64,000 nt of DNA, taken from Cyclobacteriaceae bacterium (GTDB taxonomy: Bacteria; Bacteroidota; Bacteroidia; Cytophagales; Cyclobacteriaceae). The stretch is from NCBI GenBank assembly GCA_016787665.1, contig JAEUUC010000001.1, forward strand, positions 23,948 to 87,947, given 5' to 3'. The position numbers and the translations under genes are program-made. This document shows, piece by piece, positions 53,377 to 63,600 of the stretch. The notes under the pieces were generated by a model. The model searched no databases, was not told where the DNA came from, and worked only from the letters and a program-made list of their open reading frames with translations. Position 1 is the first letter of the stretch. Every line of letters starts with the position of its first letter.

Positions 53377-54546
53377 ATGAAAAGGACCGTCTTCGTTCTG
53401 GTTTTGACCCTCGGCATGAGTCAGCTGCTGCTGGCCGATGGCATCGAATTCTTCAAAGGCGACTGGAAAGCTGCCCTGGAATCGGCCCGGAAGCAGAATA
53501 AATTGTTGTTTGTGGACTTCTACGCCACGTGGTGCGGCCCCTGCATACACATGAGCAAAACGGTTTTTCCGGATGCCGAATTGGGCAGCTATGTGAATCA
53601 GCATTTTGTCAGCGTTAAAATCAATGCAGAGGAGGAAGAGCAGGAATTGGTAGGCTCGGTAAACCTCGAGGCATATCCCACGCTGGTCTTTTTCACTTCG
53701 GGCGGAGAGATTATTACCCGCCACGTAGGGTACCTGGAGATTGAGGAACTGCGGCAACTGGCCGAGGATGTGAATCAATACCCGGCCCTGAAACAGGCCG
53801 TTGTCAAGGGCAACGCTACCCGGAATGAACTGGTCCGTTTTTTGACTATGGCACGCCAGGCTGATCGCGCCCTTTTTGATCAGTATGCGCCCGGCATATT
53901 ACAATCCCTGTCGTTGTCCGACCTGCAGGATGCGGATACCTGGAAGTTTGTGTCATTGGCCGACATGATGCCCGGTGATGATTTGTTCAAGAAAATAATC
54001 GCCCATACTTCCGTTTTGTCCGCCACCCACAGCGATTTTGCCGAAGTGGTCTTCGAAGCACTCAACCGGCAAAAGGCAAAAGCCGTGGCCGCTCAGGACC
54101 GGCAACTGATGGCACCCTACAAGGATTACCTGAAGATGTTATACGATTCGCTGGCCGACCAAAAATATCCCGCTGCCTACTTTGACTTGCTTGGTGATAA
54201 GGATTATTACCGCGACATGGAGGACTTGAGCAGTTACGCCAAAAGTCTGGTGCAACTGACGGATCAATACCATACGGGCAACGCCTCGGCACTGTTGGAG
54301 TCCGCTCTGGAGTTGGCCAAGGCTTCCAGTGAGTCGGAGCACCAGGCGAAGGCAGTGGCCTGGGCCGAGCAGGCGCTAAAGCTGGAAAAGACCAAAAACC
54401 ATGTCTACAGCGCTTCGGTGGTGTTCTACTATACAGGTCGTAATGAACTGGCACTCAAGACGGCCCAGCAGTTATACACATTTGAGCTGGATGAAAGTGA
54501 GAAGGAGGCGGTAGATGATTTGGTGAAGACCATTCAGGAAGGCTGA
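53377..54546 (+). CDS. Exported thioredoxin-fold protein
   Basis: A 389-residue protein: signal peptide (MKRTVFVLVLTLGMSQLLLA), then a thioredoxin domain (about residues 22-135) with the redox motif WCGPC and cis-Pro in AYPTLVFF. A roughly 250-residue helical, TPR-like C-terminal region follows. It is probably a periplasmic thiol-disulfide oxidoreductase or chaperone. It sits divergent to the ECF sigma factor with paired promoters, so a role in folding the many secreted proteins of this regulon is reasonable. Terminated by the hairpin at 54549-54577. Confidence 0.88.
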   Translation: MKRTVFVLVLTLGMSQLLLADGIEFFKGDWKAALESARKQNKLLFVDFYATWCGPCIHMSKTVFPDAELGSYVNQHFVSVKINAEEEEQELVGSVNLEAYPTLVFFTSGGEIITRHVGYLEIEELRQLAEDVNQYPALKQAVVKGNATRNELVRFLTMARQADRALFDQYAPGILQSLSLSDLQDADTWKFVSLADMMPGDDLFKKIIAHTSVLSATHSDFAEVVFEALNRQKAKAVAAQDRQLMAPYKDYLKMLYDSLADQKYPAAYFDLLGDKDYYRDMEDLSSYAKSLVQLTDQYHTGNASALLESALELAKASSESEHQAKAVAWAEQALKLEKTKNHVYSASVVFYYTGRNELALKTAQQLYTFELDESEKEAVDDLVKTIQEG

Positions 54547-54548
54547 TC

Positions 54549-54577
54549 AAGCCGCGCCCCGGAACGGGGCGCGGCTT
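54549..54577 (+). terminator. Hairpin terminator after the thioredoxin-fold gene
   Basis: A 12-bp perfect stem AAGCCGCGCCCC/GGGGCGCGGCTT with a 5-base loop. The T tract is short (TTT), so termination may be incomplete. Confidence 0.7.
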
Positions 54578-54663
54578 TGGCCGCTCAAAACCACCGAATT
54601 GACTTAGACCCCGGATTTTTATAGATTAGCGTGTTACCCCAAACACCAAACCCTGTACTGAAC

Positions 54664-57600
54664 ATGTCTGGAAGAAGCTGGCTTGCCATTTTCCTGGCTT
54701 TTCTTCTCTGCCCGGCCGGGTCGTCAACCGCTCAAAACCGCGGTGCCGAAGCCGTAATCCCCTCGGCCACCACCGAAGGCAAGGTGTATGCCCTGGTCGT
54801 GGGCGTCTCGAAATACAAAAACGACCCGCTGGTGCCCAATTTGAAATTTGCCCGGGCCGATGCCGATGCCATCGTAGACTTCCTGAACTCCTCCGGGCTG
54901 AAAATCGGTGAGATCGTTCACCTCACCGATGAAAATGCCTCCTATATCAACGTGTCGGAGCGCGGGTTTGATAAAATCACGCGCCTGATCCGGACTAAAG
55001 TGATAACCAGCGATGATCTGATTTTGATTTACCTGGCCGGGCACGGTGGCGCGTTTAACGAAACCGACTCGTACTTTTTTACCTACGACTCCGAACATAT
55101 GCAGGATGCGGGCACCAGTTTGAGCATTCGCGATATCAAAGGGTATATCAACTCCTGGCGCAGAAATAGTAAAGCCAACGTGCTGTTTGTTTTTGATGCC
55201 TGTCGCTCGCAAACGGTAGGCATGGGGGAGCGGGGTTTGAAGCAAGCCAGCGAATACCTGACCGAGCAAGATCCGGTGTTTGCTGAAATTTTGTTCGCAG
55301 CCAGCCAGGGTGGCGAACCTGCGGTTGAACTGGATAGCCTTCGCCACGGAGTATTTACTTACCAGTTATTGATGGGTTTGTATGGCTATGCCGATACGAG
55401 CCCGAAAGATGGTCAGATCACGGTTAAAGAGCTGAAACGCTATGTCGAGAATCAGGTAGATGATATTACCGGTGGGCGTCAGGTTCCCAATGTGCGGGCC
55501 GATGTTGCCATCAATCGTCCGTTGGTGACCAGCACACCGGAAATGTTGACGATGGCCACCGTTCGGTTGAATCCGCTTACCAAACAAGCGCAAAACATGG
55601 TGGCCGCGAATACCAAGGGCGGAAGTGGTGCCAACCGCGGAACGTCTAACGATGAAAAAGCGATTCGGCTCACGCAATTGATGGAACAGTTTAGTTCATC
55701 GCTCAAGAAGAAAAACCTGATCCGCCCGTCCGGCAACAACGCGCTGTTCTTTTATGATGAGATGAAGAAAATTGTCAGCGAATCTTCGCTTGAGGATTTC
55801 AAGATTGACCTGACGATAGCGCTGTACGAATCGGCACAGGAAGTGATCAAGCACGATCTGAATGGTGAGCGGCTGTTTATGCGACCCCCGGCCATTGCCA
55901 CGGGCGATGCACCCGAGTCCAGTACTTCGAAGCGGGGCTACAACCTGTTTTATTACCGCGATGCGGCCGAGGCCATGAAAGCCTACATTCGCCTCAAGAG
56001 TATTACACCGGAGTCATCGGTGAATGCGATTTATGAATACCTGGCCGGCCGGCAATCGACCATTGAGGCGTTGGAGCGGGTTGATGTGGACCTCATTGTA
56101 GCGGCTATCACGCAATTGCAAGCGGCCACGAAACGATTTGGAAACCAGGCCTACCTGTGGCAGGCCCTGGCCATGGCCTGTTATGAAAACGGCAGATATG
56201 ATGAGGCGCTCGAGGCGGCTTTGAAGGCGTCCGAGTTGGCCCCCCGCTGGAGCTTCCCGCTGGTGACGCAGGGACAGAGTGAGGAGAAGTTAGGCAACAA
56301 GGAGAAGGCGCTGAAAAGCTATGGAGCGGCCATGGCGCTTAACCCCAATGATATGGGCCCATACCTGCAAATCGGAGATCAGTTTTTTCTGGATTCCGAT
56401 TATCCAAAAGCCATTTCGTATTTCCGGAAGGCTAACCGGATTGATCCCAACGCACCCATCACATCCTACACGATTGGGTATACCTACAGCTACATGAACA
56501 ACATGGATAGTTGCCTGTACTTTATGAACCGGGCGCTGGCCATTGACTCGAACTACACCAATGCGTATTTCTATTATGCGTATGCAGCCCATCTTAAAGG
56601 CATGCCGGACGTGGCCATGCGCTACTACGACAAAACAATTGAGGCAGATCCCAACGAAACAGTGGCTTATTATAATGCCGGAGTCTTGCTGTCGGACCTT
56701 GGTCGGAAGGAAGATGCTATTCGCTATTATGAGAACAGCCTGAAAGTCAACCCCGACTATTGTAATTCGCACAATAACCTGGGGGTGCTGTATCAGGATT
56801 TTAAGCGAACCGAGGAAGCTGAGAAGAGCTACCTGAAAGCCATTGAATGCGATCCGAAATTTGCGATGGCCTATTACAACTATGGGAACTTGTTGAGCGA
56901 TCAGAAGAAACGGGACGAAGCCATCAGCTACTTCAAGCAAGCGTTGAAAATCGAACCGGATTATCTGAGTGCGCTAAACAACCTGGCGAACGAGTTTCGT
57001 TTGCTGAAGCGTTATGATGAGGCGGTTTACTATTATGACAAGGTATTTGAAATTGATCCCCGGTATTTCAATTCCCTTTACGGCCGAGGCCTGATGGCCG
57101 AAAATCAGAAGAAAGTGGATGAGGCGGTGAGCTGGTACCGAAAGGCACTGGAGACGAGCCCTAAGGATACGGACACCTACAAGCAATTAGGGGCGCTGTT
57201 GCGCGATAATAACCGCAGCCGTGAAGCGATTGAGGTGTTTAAGAAGAGTATTGAAATGGTACCTGGCTATACCATTGGGTATAACGACCTGGGCTTAGCC
57301 CATGAGGATGTGGGCAACACAGATGAGGCCATGAGGTGGTTTCAGAAAGCCATTCAATTGGATCCCCAATTCAAGTACGGCTATTATAATATCGCAAGGT
57401 TGCATCGTAAGGCAGGTAAGGCGGATGAGGCCATGACGTACTACAAGAAGGCGATTGAGGCGGATCCCAACTATGCAGCTGCGTTTTGTGAGATTGCCGG
57501 TATGTATGAGGATGAAGGTCGCAATGGTGAGGCAATGGTGATGTATGAAAAATCCATAGCTGCGGATCCGAATTACCCTAATGGTTATCATGGTGTCGCT

Positions 57601-58587
57601 TACATCTTGTCGGATGAAGGGAAGAACACCGAGGCGATTCGGTATTACCGGCTGGCGGTGAAAGCCGACTCTTCATATGCGACCGCGTTCAATAACATTG
57701 GAATTATTTATGATGAGTTGGAAAAGTATGATTCCTCCGAATGGGCCTACCGGGAGGCGATCAAGATTGATCCGAATTACCTGGATGCCATTTATGGGCT
57801 CGGTCTTTCTCTGGAAACCCAAAAGCGACTGCCGGAGGCGCAGCAACAATTTGTGCGCATGGTGGAGTTGGATCCGGCCAGCAGCCTTGGTTTGTATAAT
57901 GTTGGACGTATCTACCATATCCGCGAAGACTATGACAGCGCCATACTTTTTTACCGGAAGACCATCGCGGTGAATGAAAACCATGCCGAGGCTCATTACT
58001 ATCTGGCCTCATTGCTGGATTTCAAGGAACAGGATGATGAGGCGCTGACCTACTACCTTAAAACAGCCGCACTCACAGATGCGTATCCCAATGCCAACTA
58101 CAATGCCGCCCTTATTTACACGGCTAAAGGCGATTGGAAAAAAGGTGTAGATCAATACTCCGCTTATCTGAAACTGGATCCGGGTAACGGCTATGCAATG
58201 TTCAATCGCGGCAAGCTTTACGACAAACTTAAGAACAAGACGTTGGCCCAGCAGGACTATCAGAGTACGCTTATCTGGGCCGAGGAGAATAAAGATTTGT
58301 TACTGCAGGGATGGGCCCATTTCCGTCTCGGCCGTGTGGATAAGGCTGAAGAGCTGATTAAGCAAAAGCTGACCGAAGCGCCTGACGAGGGTGGGGGATA
58401 CTACGATTATGCGTGCTTCTATTCCCTTACGGATCAGCAGGAGTTGGGGCTGCAACAGTTGACCCTGGCCGTAGAAAAGGGATATTCCGATTGGAATTGG
58501 ATGCAGAAGGATGAGGACCTGATCAAACTGCGCAAGACCAAAGGGTTCAAGGATTTGTTATTAAGCCATGGAGTAACCCCAAAGTAG
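54664..58587 (+). CDS. Secreted caspase-TPR protein (1307 residues)
   Basis: I chose ATG 54664 for its signal peptide (MSGRSWLAIFLAFLLCPAGS, ending TAQ); a GTG at 54631 is also in frame. N25-R26-G27-A28-E29 comes right after the cleavage point. The caspase domain spans about residues 40-290 with His127 (YLAGHGGAF) and Cys180 (FDACRSQ) and a Ca-loop-like DTSPKDGQITVKE. About twenty TPRs follow from residue 470 to the end. It closely parallels the 23757 protein, sharing the linker and C-terminal YYDYACF segment, so the two are paralogues. A partial ECF-like site (ATTGAC-N16-TATAGAT, 54598-54626) precedes it. Confidence 0.92.
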   Translation: MSGRSWLAIFLAFLLCPAGSSTAQNRGAEAVIPSATTEGKVYALVVGVSKYKNDPLVPNLKFARADADAIVDFLNSSGLKIGEIVHLTDENASYINVSERGFDKITRLIRTKVITSDDLILIYLAGHGGAFNETDSYFFTYDSEHMQDAGTSLSIRDIKGYINSWRRNSKANVLFVFDACRSQTVGMGERGLKQASEYLTEQDPVFAEILFAASQGGEPAVELDSLRHGVFTYQLLMGLYGYADTSPKDGQITVKELKRYVENQVDDITGGRQVPNVRADVAINRPLVTSTPEMLTMATVRLNPLTKQAQNMVAANTKGGSGANRGTSNDEKAIRLTQLMEQFSSSLKKKNLIRPSGNNALFFYDEMKKIVSESSLEDFKIDLTIALYESAQEVIKHDLNGERLFMRPPAIATGDAPESSTSKRGYNLFYYRDAAEAMKAYIRLKSITPESSVNAIYEYLAGRQSTIEALERVDVDLIVAAITQLQAATKRFGNQAYLWQALAMACYENGRYDEALEAALKASELAPRWSFPLVTQGQSEEKLGNKEKALKSYGAAMALNPNDMGPYLQIGDQFFLDSDYPKAISYFRKANRIDPNAPITSYTIGYTYSYMNNMDSCLYFMNRALAIDSNYTNAYFYYAYAAHLKGMPDVAMRYYDKTIEADPNETVAYYNAGVLLSDLGRKEDAIRYYENSLKVNPDYCNSHNNLGVLYQDFKRTEEAEKSYLKAIECDPKFAMAYYNYGNLLSDQKKRDEAISYFKQALKIEPDYLSALNNLANEFRLLKRYDEAVYYYDKVFEIDPRYFNSLYGRGLMAENQKKVDEAVSWYRKALETSPKDTDTYKQLGALLRDNNRSREAIEVFKKSIEMVPGYTIGYNDLGLAHEDVGNTDEAMRWFQKAIQLDPQFKYGYYNIARLHRKAGKADEAMTYYKKAIEADPNYAAAFCEIAGMYEDEGRNGEAMVMYEKSIAADPNYPNGYHGVAYILSDEGKNTEAIRYYRLAVKADSSYATAFNNIGIIYDELEKYDSSEWAYREAIKIDPNYLDAIYGLGLSLETQKRLPEAQQQFVRMVELDPASSLGLYNVGRIYHIREDYDSAILFYRKTIAVNENHAEAHYYLASLLDFKEQDDEALTYYLKTAALTDAYPNANYNAALIYTAKGDWKKGVDQYSAYLKLDPGNGYAMFNRGKLYDKLKNKTLAQQDYQSTLIWAEENKDLLLQGWAHFRLGRVDKAEELIKQKLTEAPDEGGGYYDYACFYSLTDQQELGLQQLTLAVEKGYSDWNWMQKDEDLIKLRKTKGFKDLLLSHGVTPK

Positions 58588-58609
58588 GAACAACGGAGCC
58601 ACGGGGTTC

Positions 58610-60472
58610 TCAGTAGTGAAATCCTAAAAAGTTCAACGTATTGAGCTGCAGCAGCGCCAATACGCTGATCAGCGTGGCGCCAAAATAGAACAGCCGGCTG
58701 TAAAGCAGATACCGATTGTTAAAAAGCACACGGACACACGCGTAAATCATTAAGATGGTCGTGGTCACCATCAGCAGCGGAAACAACAACGCGGTTTTTA
58801 GTCCGGAAGGAACACCATAGACAATGGTATAGGAGTCCGACACAGCCGTAGTCAGGCCGATCAGGAAAACGATGAAGAAGAGGTAATTCAGCCAGGCGAT
58901 GACTTTTGCGCTGGTGGGTAACAATAACCGTTGCCGTTGCAGCGGTTGGTAGCCCGTGCGGGTAAGGTAAGCCAGCGGCCAAAACACGATCACGATGATG
59001 GTCATGGCTATCGTGAGTACCGCGATGAGCAGTTGGTTGTTGGGATCACGCCAGCCGCTCACCTGGTCAAGGACGAAAATGGGTAGTCCACCCAGGAACA
59101 GGTGCTGCTGGCCGTCTTCTCCACGAGCAAACGCAATTACGTCTGAACCGTCTTCTTTGCGAAATGTCGTGCTGTCAATCGGCACGTAATACGTTACTTC
59201 ACCATCGGTTACCAGGCGTAGCTTGGTTGAGTCCTGAACATGAATTTCTACCGGACCCAACAGCGAGATTATCTTGGTCAAATCACGATGCGGGTGGCGA
59301 TTGCCAATGTAAATTCCGGCAAATTTTTTTAGCTCATCCACTGAGGTTTTTACTATCGGTTTTAAGGCTGGTTTGGGAAAGAAATAATCCACGAACTCTT
59401 CAGCAACTTTACTGTACACCTTTCCACCGTTTTCGGAGTTAAATGACATGAAGAGACCAAGTTGCTGTTCAGGCATCAGCATCAACATGGAATGAAACCA
59501 AAAGGTATCGCCACCGTGTCCCACAATCTCAATACCATTCCGCGAAAGATCCATCAGACCGTGCCGCATGGGGTTTACGGCCGGGTGGTGGCGGTGCAGG
59601 GGCTGGAACATCTGGTGCCGCGTGGCGCTGTCTAAAATAGCGGACTGCGGTTGCAACAAGGCGATCATGAACTTGGCCATGTCGGTGGCCGTTGCCGAAA
59701 CCGACCCGGCTGCATACAAGGGTACATACTCAAAATCTTTCTCTACAAAACGGCCGTTGCTCCAAACATAGCCGCTCGCGCTGTGTGCCGGCATTCCGGT
59801 CGGTACCGGCTGACGGAAGGTAGTGCGCGTCAATTTTAAAGGATTCAGGATATGCTGCTCCACGTATTGGTTGAATGAAAGCCCTGTGACTTGCTCGACA
59901 ATGTGAGCGGCCAGGGCCGTGCCGTGATTTGAGTATGAAGCATAGGTGCCTGGTTTACGAACCCGGTCCGGCAATTCTTTCTTCAGGATTTCGCCCAGCG
60001 GTTTCAGTGCACTGGAGTCTCTGGCAAAAAGATTGATCACGATATCTTCAAACCCGGGTGTGTGCGTGAGCAGGTGAGCAAGCGTAATCGGCTGATCGAA
60101 CGTTGCCGGCACTTGAAACTCTTTCAGGTAGGTATTAACATCGGCCTGGAGGTCGAGTTTGTTCTGGGCCACGAGCTGCATGACGCTCGTCCACACAAAC
60201 AGCTTGGAAATAGAACCCACGCGAAACAGCGTAGAGTCTGGAAAAACAGGCGTCTGGTGCTCCACGTTGCTGTAACCATATCCTTTGGTGAACAGCACCT
60301 GGCCGCGGTGCACGATAGCCACGGTGGCACCGGCAATATGTTCATCATGCATTTTGGTGGTGATAACGCCATCCAGGAAGCTGCGCAGCGCGGTGGTGTC
60401 CGTGAATGACTGTGCGCCAGCGCTTAGCGAAATGCTTAAGGCACAAAGGCCAATACCAAGTAGTTTCTTCAT
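58610..60472 (-). CDS. Serine hydrolase (beta-lactamase family) with C-terminal membrane region
   Basis: A 620-residue protein with a signal peptide (ending SAGAQ). The catalytic domain has S87-I-S-K90, YSN in YASYSNHG and HGG in VGHGGDTFW. After about residue 450 there are several membrane helices (LLIAVLTIAMTIIVIVFWPL and three more). So it is a periplasm-facing enzyme held in the inner membrane, as in other penicillin-binding-like esterases of this group. Substrate unknown. Transcribed toward the caspase-TPR gene; not obviously part of the regulon. Confidence 0.88.
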   Translation of the reverse strand: MKKLLGIGLCALSISLSAGAQSFTDTTALRSFLDGVITTKMHDEHIAGATVAIVHRGQVLFTKGYGYSNVEHQTPVFPDSTLFRVGSISKLFVWTSVMQLVAQNKLDLQADVNTYLKEFQVPATFDQPITLAHLLTHTPGFEDIVINLFARDSSALKPLGEILKKELPDRVRKPGTYASYSNHGTALAAHIVEQVTGLSFNQYVEQHILNPLKLTRTTFRQPVPTGMPAHSASGYVWSNGRFVEKDFEYVPLYAAGSVSATATDMAKFMIALLQPQSAILDSATRHQMFQPLHRHHPAVNPMRHGLMDLSRNGIEIVGHGGDTFWFHSMLMLMPEQQLGLFMSFNSENGGKVYSKVAEEFVDYFFPKPALKPIVKTSVDELKKFAGIYIGNRHPHRDLTKIISLLGPVEIHVQDSTKLRLVTDGEVTYYVPIDSTTFRKEDGSDVIAFARGEDGQQHLFLGGLPIFVLDQVSGWRDPNNQLLIAVLTIAMTIIVIVFWPLAYLTRTGYQPLQRQRLLLPTSAKVIAWLNYLFFIVFLIGLTTAVSDSYTIVYGVPSGLKTALLFPLLMVTTTILMIYACVRVLFNNRYLLYSRLFYFGATLISVLALLQLNTLNFLGFHY

Positions 60473-60627
60473 GGGAGAGGGGGCTTTGAGATAAACAAAG
60501 CTAACAGATTCCCGGCAGTTGATTCACGGGGCGGGTAGCCAAATTGGAAATCAACCGGGTTTACGACAGACAAAGGCCGCTGGATGGTCTCCGCACCGGA
60601 GCCCTCTTGTTGCGCGGTTGAGCAAAT

Positions 60628-63600
60628 CTAGCGCACAACCAGCTTAGTCAGCCATTGCCCCCTGGACGATTCGAGTTTGATGAAATAGATGCCCCCTTCC
60701 GGCCAGTCAACAGGCACCGACAGATAGTTAAATCCGCGTCCCAGTTTATGCATGGAGCTATTGACGATCTGCCCCAGCGTATTTACGAAAGTCACCCGAA
60801 GCTGATCTTCCTCGGGCGCGAGGAACTGAATGCTCACCGGTTCGCTTCGTAACAGTGGATTGGGAAATACGATGGGTTCCGGTTCGATAAGATCCGAAAA
60901 ATTCACCCTTACTACATCAAAGTAGGTTCGTGTTCCGTCAAAATCGGTTTGCGACAAACGGTAGTAGGAGAGGCCTTCCAGCGGTGTGGAATCTTCGATT
61001 TCATACTTTTTATACCCACCCCGTACGCCTGCGCCTGGTTCGGTGAACAACGTTTCAAAATCTTTGCCGTTAGCTGAGCGTTCAATGGTGAAGAAATCGT
61101 TATTTAATTCTTCAGCAACTTCCCATGCCAGTTTTACATGGCTTTCTTCGCGAACAGCCTGAAACGAAAGTAGTGTAATAGGAAGAGGATTTTCAGCTGT
61201 GAGGCTGCCCAGCGTAAAAGGGCTGAATGCGGTAACGGGCCCAAGAGAGACAACTGAGCCATTCGTTGCCGTGCCGGTGGTACCTCCGTTGCCCTGATTA
61301 ACCCACTGTGCACCGTTCCAACGGGTGACCACCATGGTTGCTGGGTTTGTTATATACCCGGTGCTACAAGCGGCTTCTTGCCAGGTGAGCGTTACCGATA
61401 CATTTGATGCGCCATTAGTGCGGTCCAGCGTCCAGTACTCGCAACTGCTGATGCGGTCGAGCGTGGGCGCCAATGCAGCCCCGAATGTCTGTGCCGCACG
61501 GAAGTATTGAGCTGTGAAATGATCACTTGCAATTCCAGGGGCACCAATGGTTACGGGCCGGTAAAATCCACCATCTCCGGTAGGAAATGTGTAGGCTGTA
61601 TTTCCAACTTTTCTAATCGGCCCGTCAACGTAGCTTGCATTCGTCCCTCCGGTGGTGGTAGAACTTGCCAACAGTACGAGCGGATTTGTGGTCGTGATCA
61701 CGCCCTGTACCAAACTCAGATTTCCGGATATCTGCTGAAGCCCTGTTCCTGAAATCGTTAATCCAAAGCTGGTGTTGACAGTAAAGTTGGTGAAGGTTTG
61801 GTTGGCACTGCTGGACAGGCTGCTGGCGTTGGAGCAGCCAACAAAGTGTATCCGGCTCGAATTAGGTATGAATGTGCCGTTGTTGACGAAATTCCGGAAT
61901 ACGTACAATTGATTCGTTCCGGAAATGGTAAACGATGCCCCTGCCTGAATGGTGATGTCGTACACATTGGCGCTGGTTGTCAGGTTGAGCAGGTTCGTCA
62001 CTCCCACCGAGGGTATCACGGCTGCTTTAAACTTATCCGGAATCCCATTGGTCCAATTTCCGGCAATATTCCAATTGCTGCTGACGGCACCCGTCCAGGT
62101 AGTGGGTGGGCCGCCCGGCCCGTTTATGGTGATTGAGTTGGAGTTATAGACCGCGGAGAAACAGCCTCCCAAATCCGGGGTGAGTGAGCAGGTTACTACC
62201 TGTCCGGGCAGCAGCCCGGTGTTAGTGTAGGTGGTACTGGTACCTGTTTGCACTACAGCCCCATCGACACGCCAGGTAAATGTGGGTGACGGCCCAGCGT
62301 TGGTTGCCGTAACGGCAAATGTTCCGGCATTCGAGTTGTTTACCACAAGTGCGTTGGTTAGGGTGCCCCCAACTGTCAGGATTGATGCATCGGCCAGCAA
62401 CGGAAGGGTGGGCACTAAGGCACTGGTGTAAAGGAGTGCCCCATTCCTGAAATACTTCACGGTCCCTGCCTCGACTGCAATGCGCAGAATATCACCGGTG
62501 GCGTATGTTGCCGCACCGAGCAAATTACCGCTACCTTGTTCACGAATTTCAAGATTCCCACCGGTATTAAGGTAGAAGGCGTAGCGGATGGTGGTCCAGT
62601 CAGCGTTCAGGTTGGTGGAGCTTAGGCCGATCATGCGTGCTGTGTTGGTTTCGCTGGCGGTAAACTGAAGGTATCCGTTGTTGCTTACCTGATTCCACGA
62701 GGCGGCTCCGCCATTCCAGGCACCACCACCTTGAATTTTGGTGAGGTTGTTGCCCGAGGAATTGGTATTGACCAAATCACTCAACCGCCAAACCACTTGC
62801 TCAATGGCTTCGGTACACGCAGATGTGGAGATAGTTCCCGACAAATAGAAATCGATACTGGTGGGTGCGGGCACCACTTTGTTGGTGATGGTATTGGAGG
62901 TGTAGGTGATGAGCGTGCAGCCGCCCAGGTCGGGGGTGAGCACACAGGTGATTACATCGTTGTTGCTCAGGCTGGTATTGGTGTACGAAGGGCTGTTGGT
63001 ACCCACGTTTGTGCCGTTCAGCTTCCACTGATAGGTAGGAGACGGGCCGGCATTGGTAGCGGTGGCGGTGAAGGTTCCGGTGTTGAAGTTGGAGACGATG
63101 ACGTTGTTGAGTGTACCACCTACTGTGTTGATGGAGACATCCACGAGCAGGGGTAAAGTAGGAATCAGGGCACTGATGTACAGGAGGGTTCCGTTTTTGT
63201 AGTAACGCACGACTCCTGCTTCTACGGCAATGCGCAGTACATCACCGGTAGTGTAGGTTCCACCGGTTATCCGGTTTCCGCTTCCTTCCTCACGGATTTC
63301 CAAAACTCCACCTGTATTGAGGTAGAAGGCGTAGCGGATGGTTGTCCAGTCGGCATTCAGGTTAACAGAGCTCAGGCCGATCATACGCTGGGTATTGGTT
63401 TCGCTGGCGGTAAACTCCATGTATCCGTTATTGGCCACGGTATTTCCGGATGCTGCGCCCCCGTTCCAGTTGTTTCCGCCCTGAATTTTGGACAGGCTGT
63501 TTCCAGTGGCGTTGAGGTTGAGCAGGTCGGGTAATGTCCACTTCACCTGCTCATCCACCGTGTTACAAGCTGAGGCGGCCGTGGTGCCGCGGATGAAGAA

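Noticed and set aside
54598..54626. ECF-like site before the 54664 caspase (ATTGAC-N16-TATAGAT)
   Set aside because: Spacing fits, but both boxes deviate; not counted in the motif set.
17748..58587. Bacterial gasdermin or CRISPR-linked caspase defence system
   Set aside because: No gasdermin-like, Cas or Csx30 gene was recognised, and the proteases are exported.
60473..60627. Two GTTGAT/ATCAACC half-sites resembling the ECF -35 box
   Set aside because: No CATNAAC at 16 bases on either strand and the core base differs.
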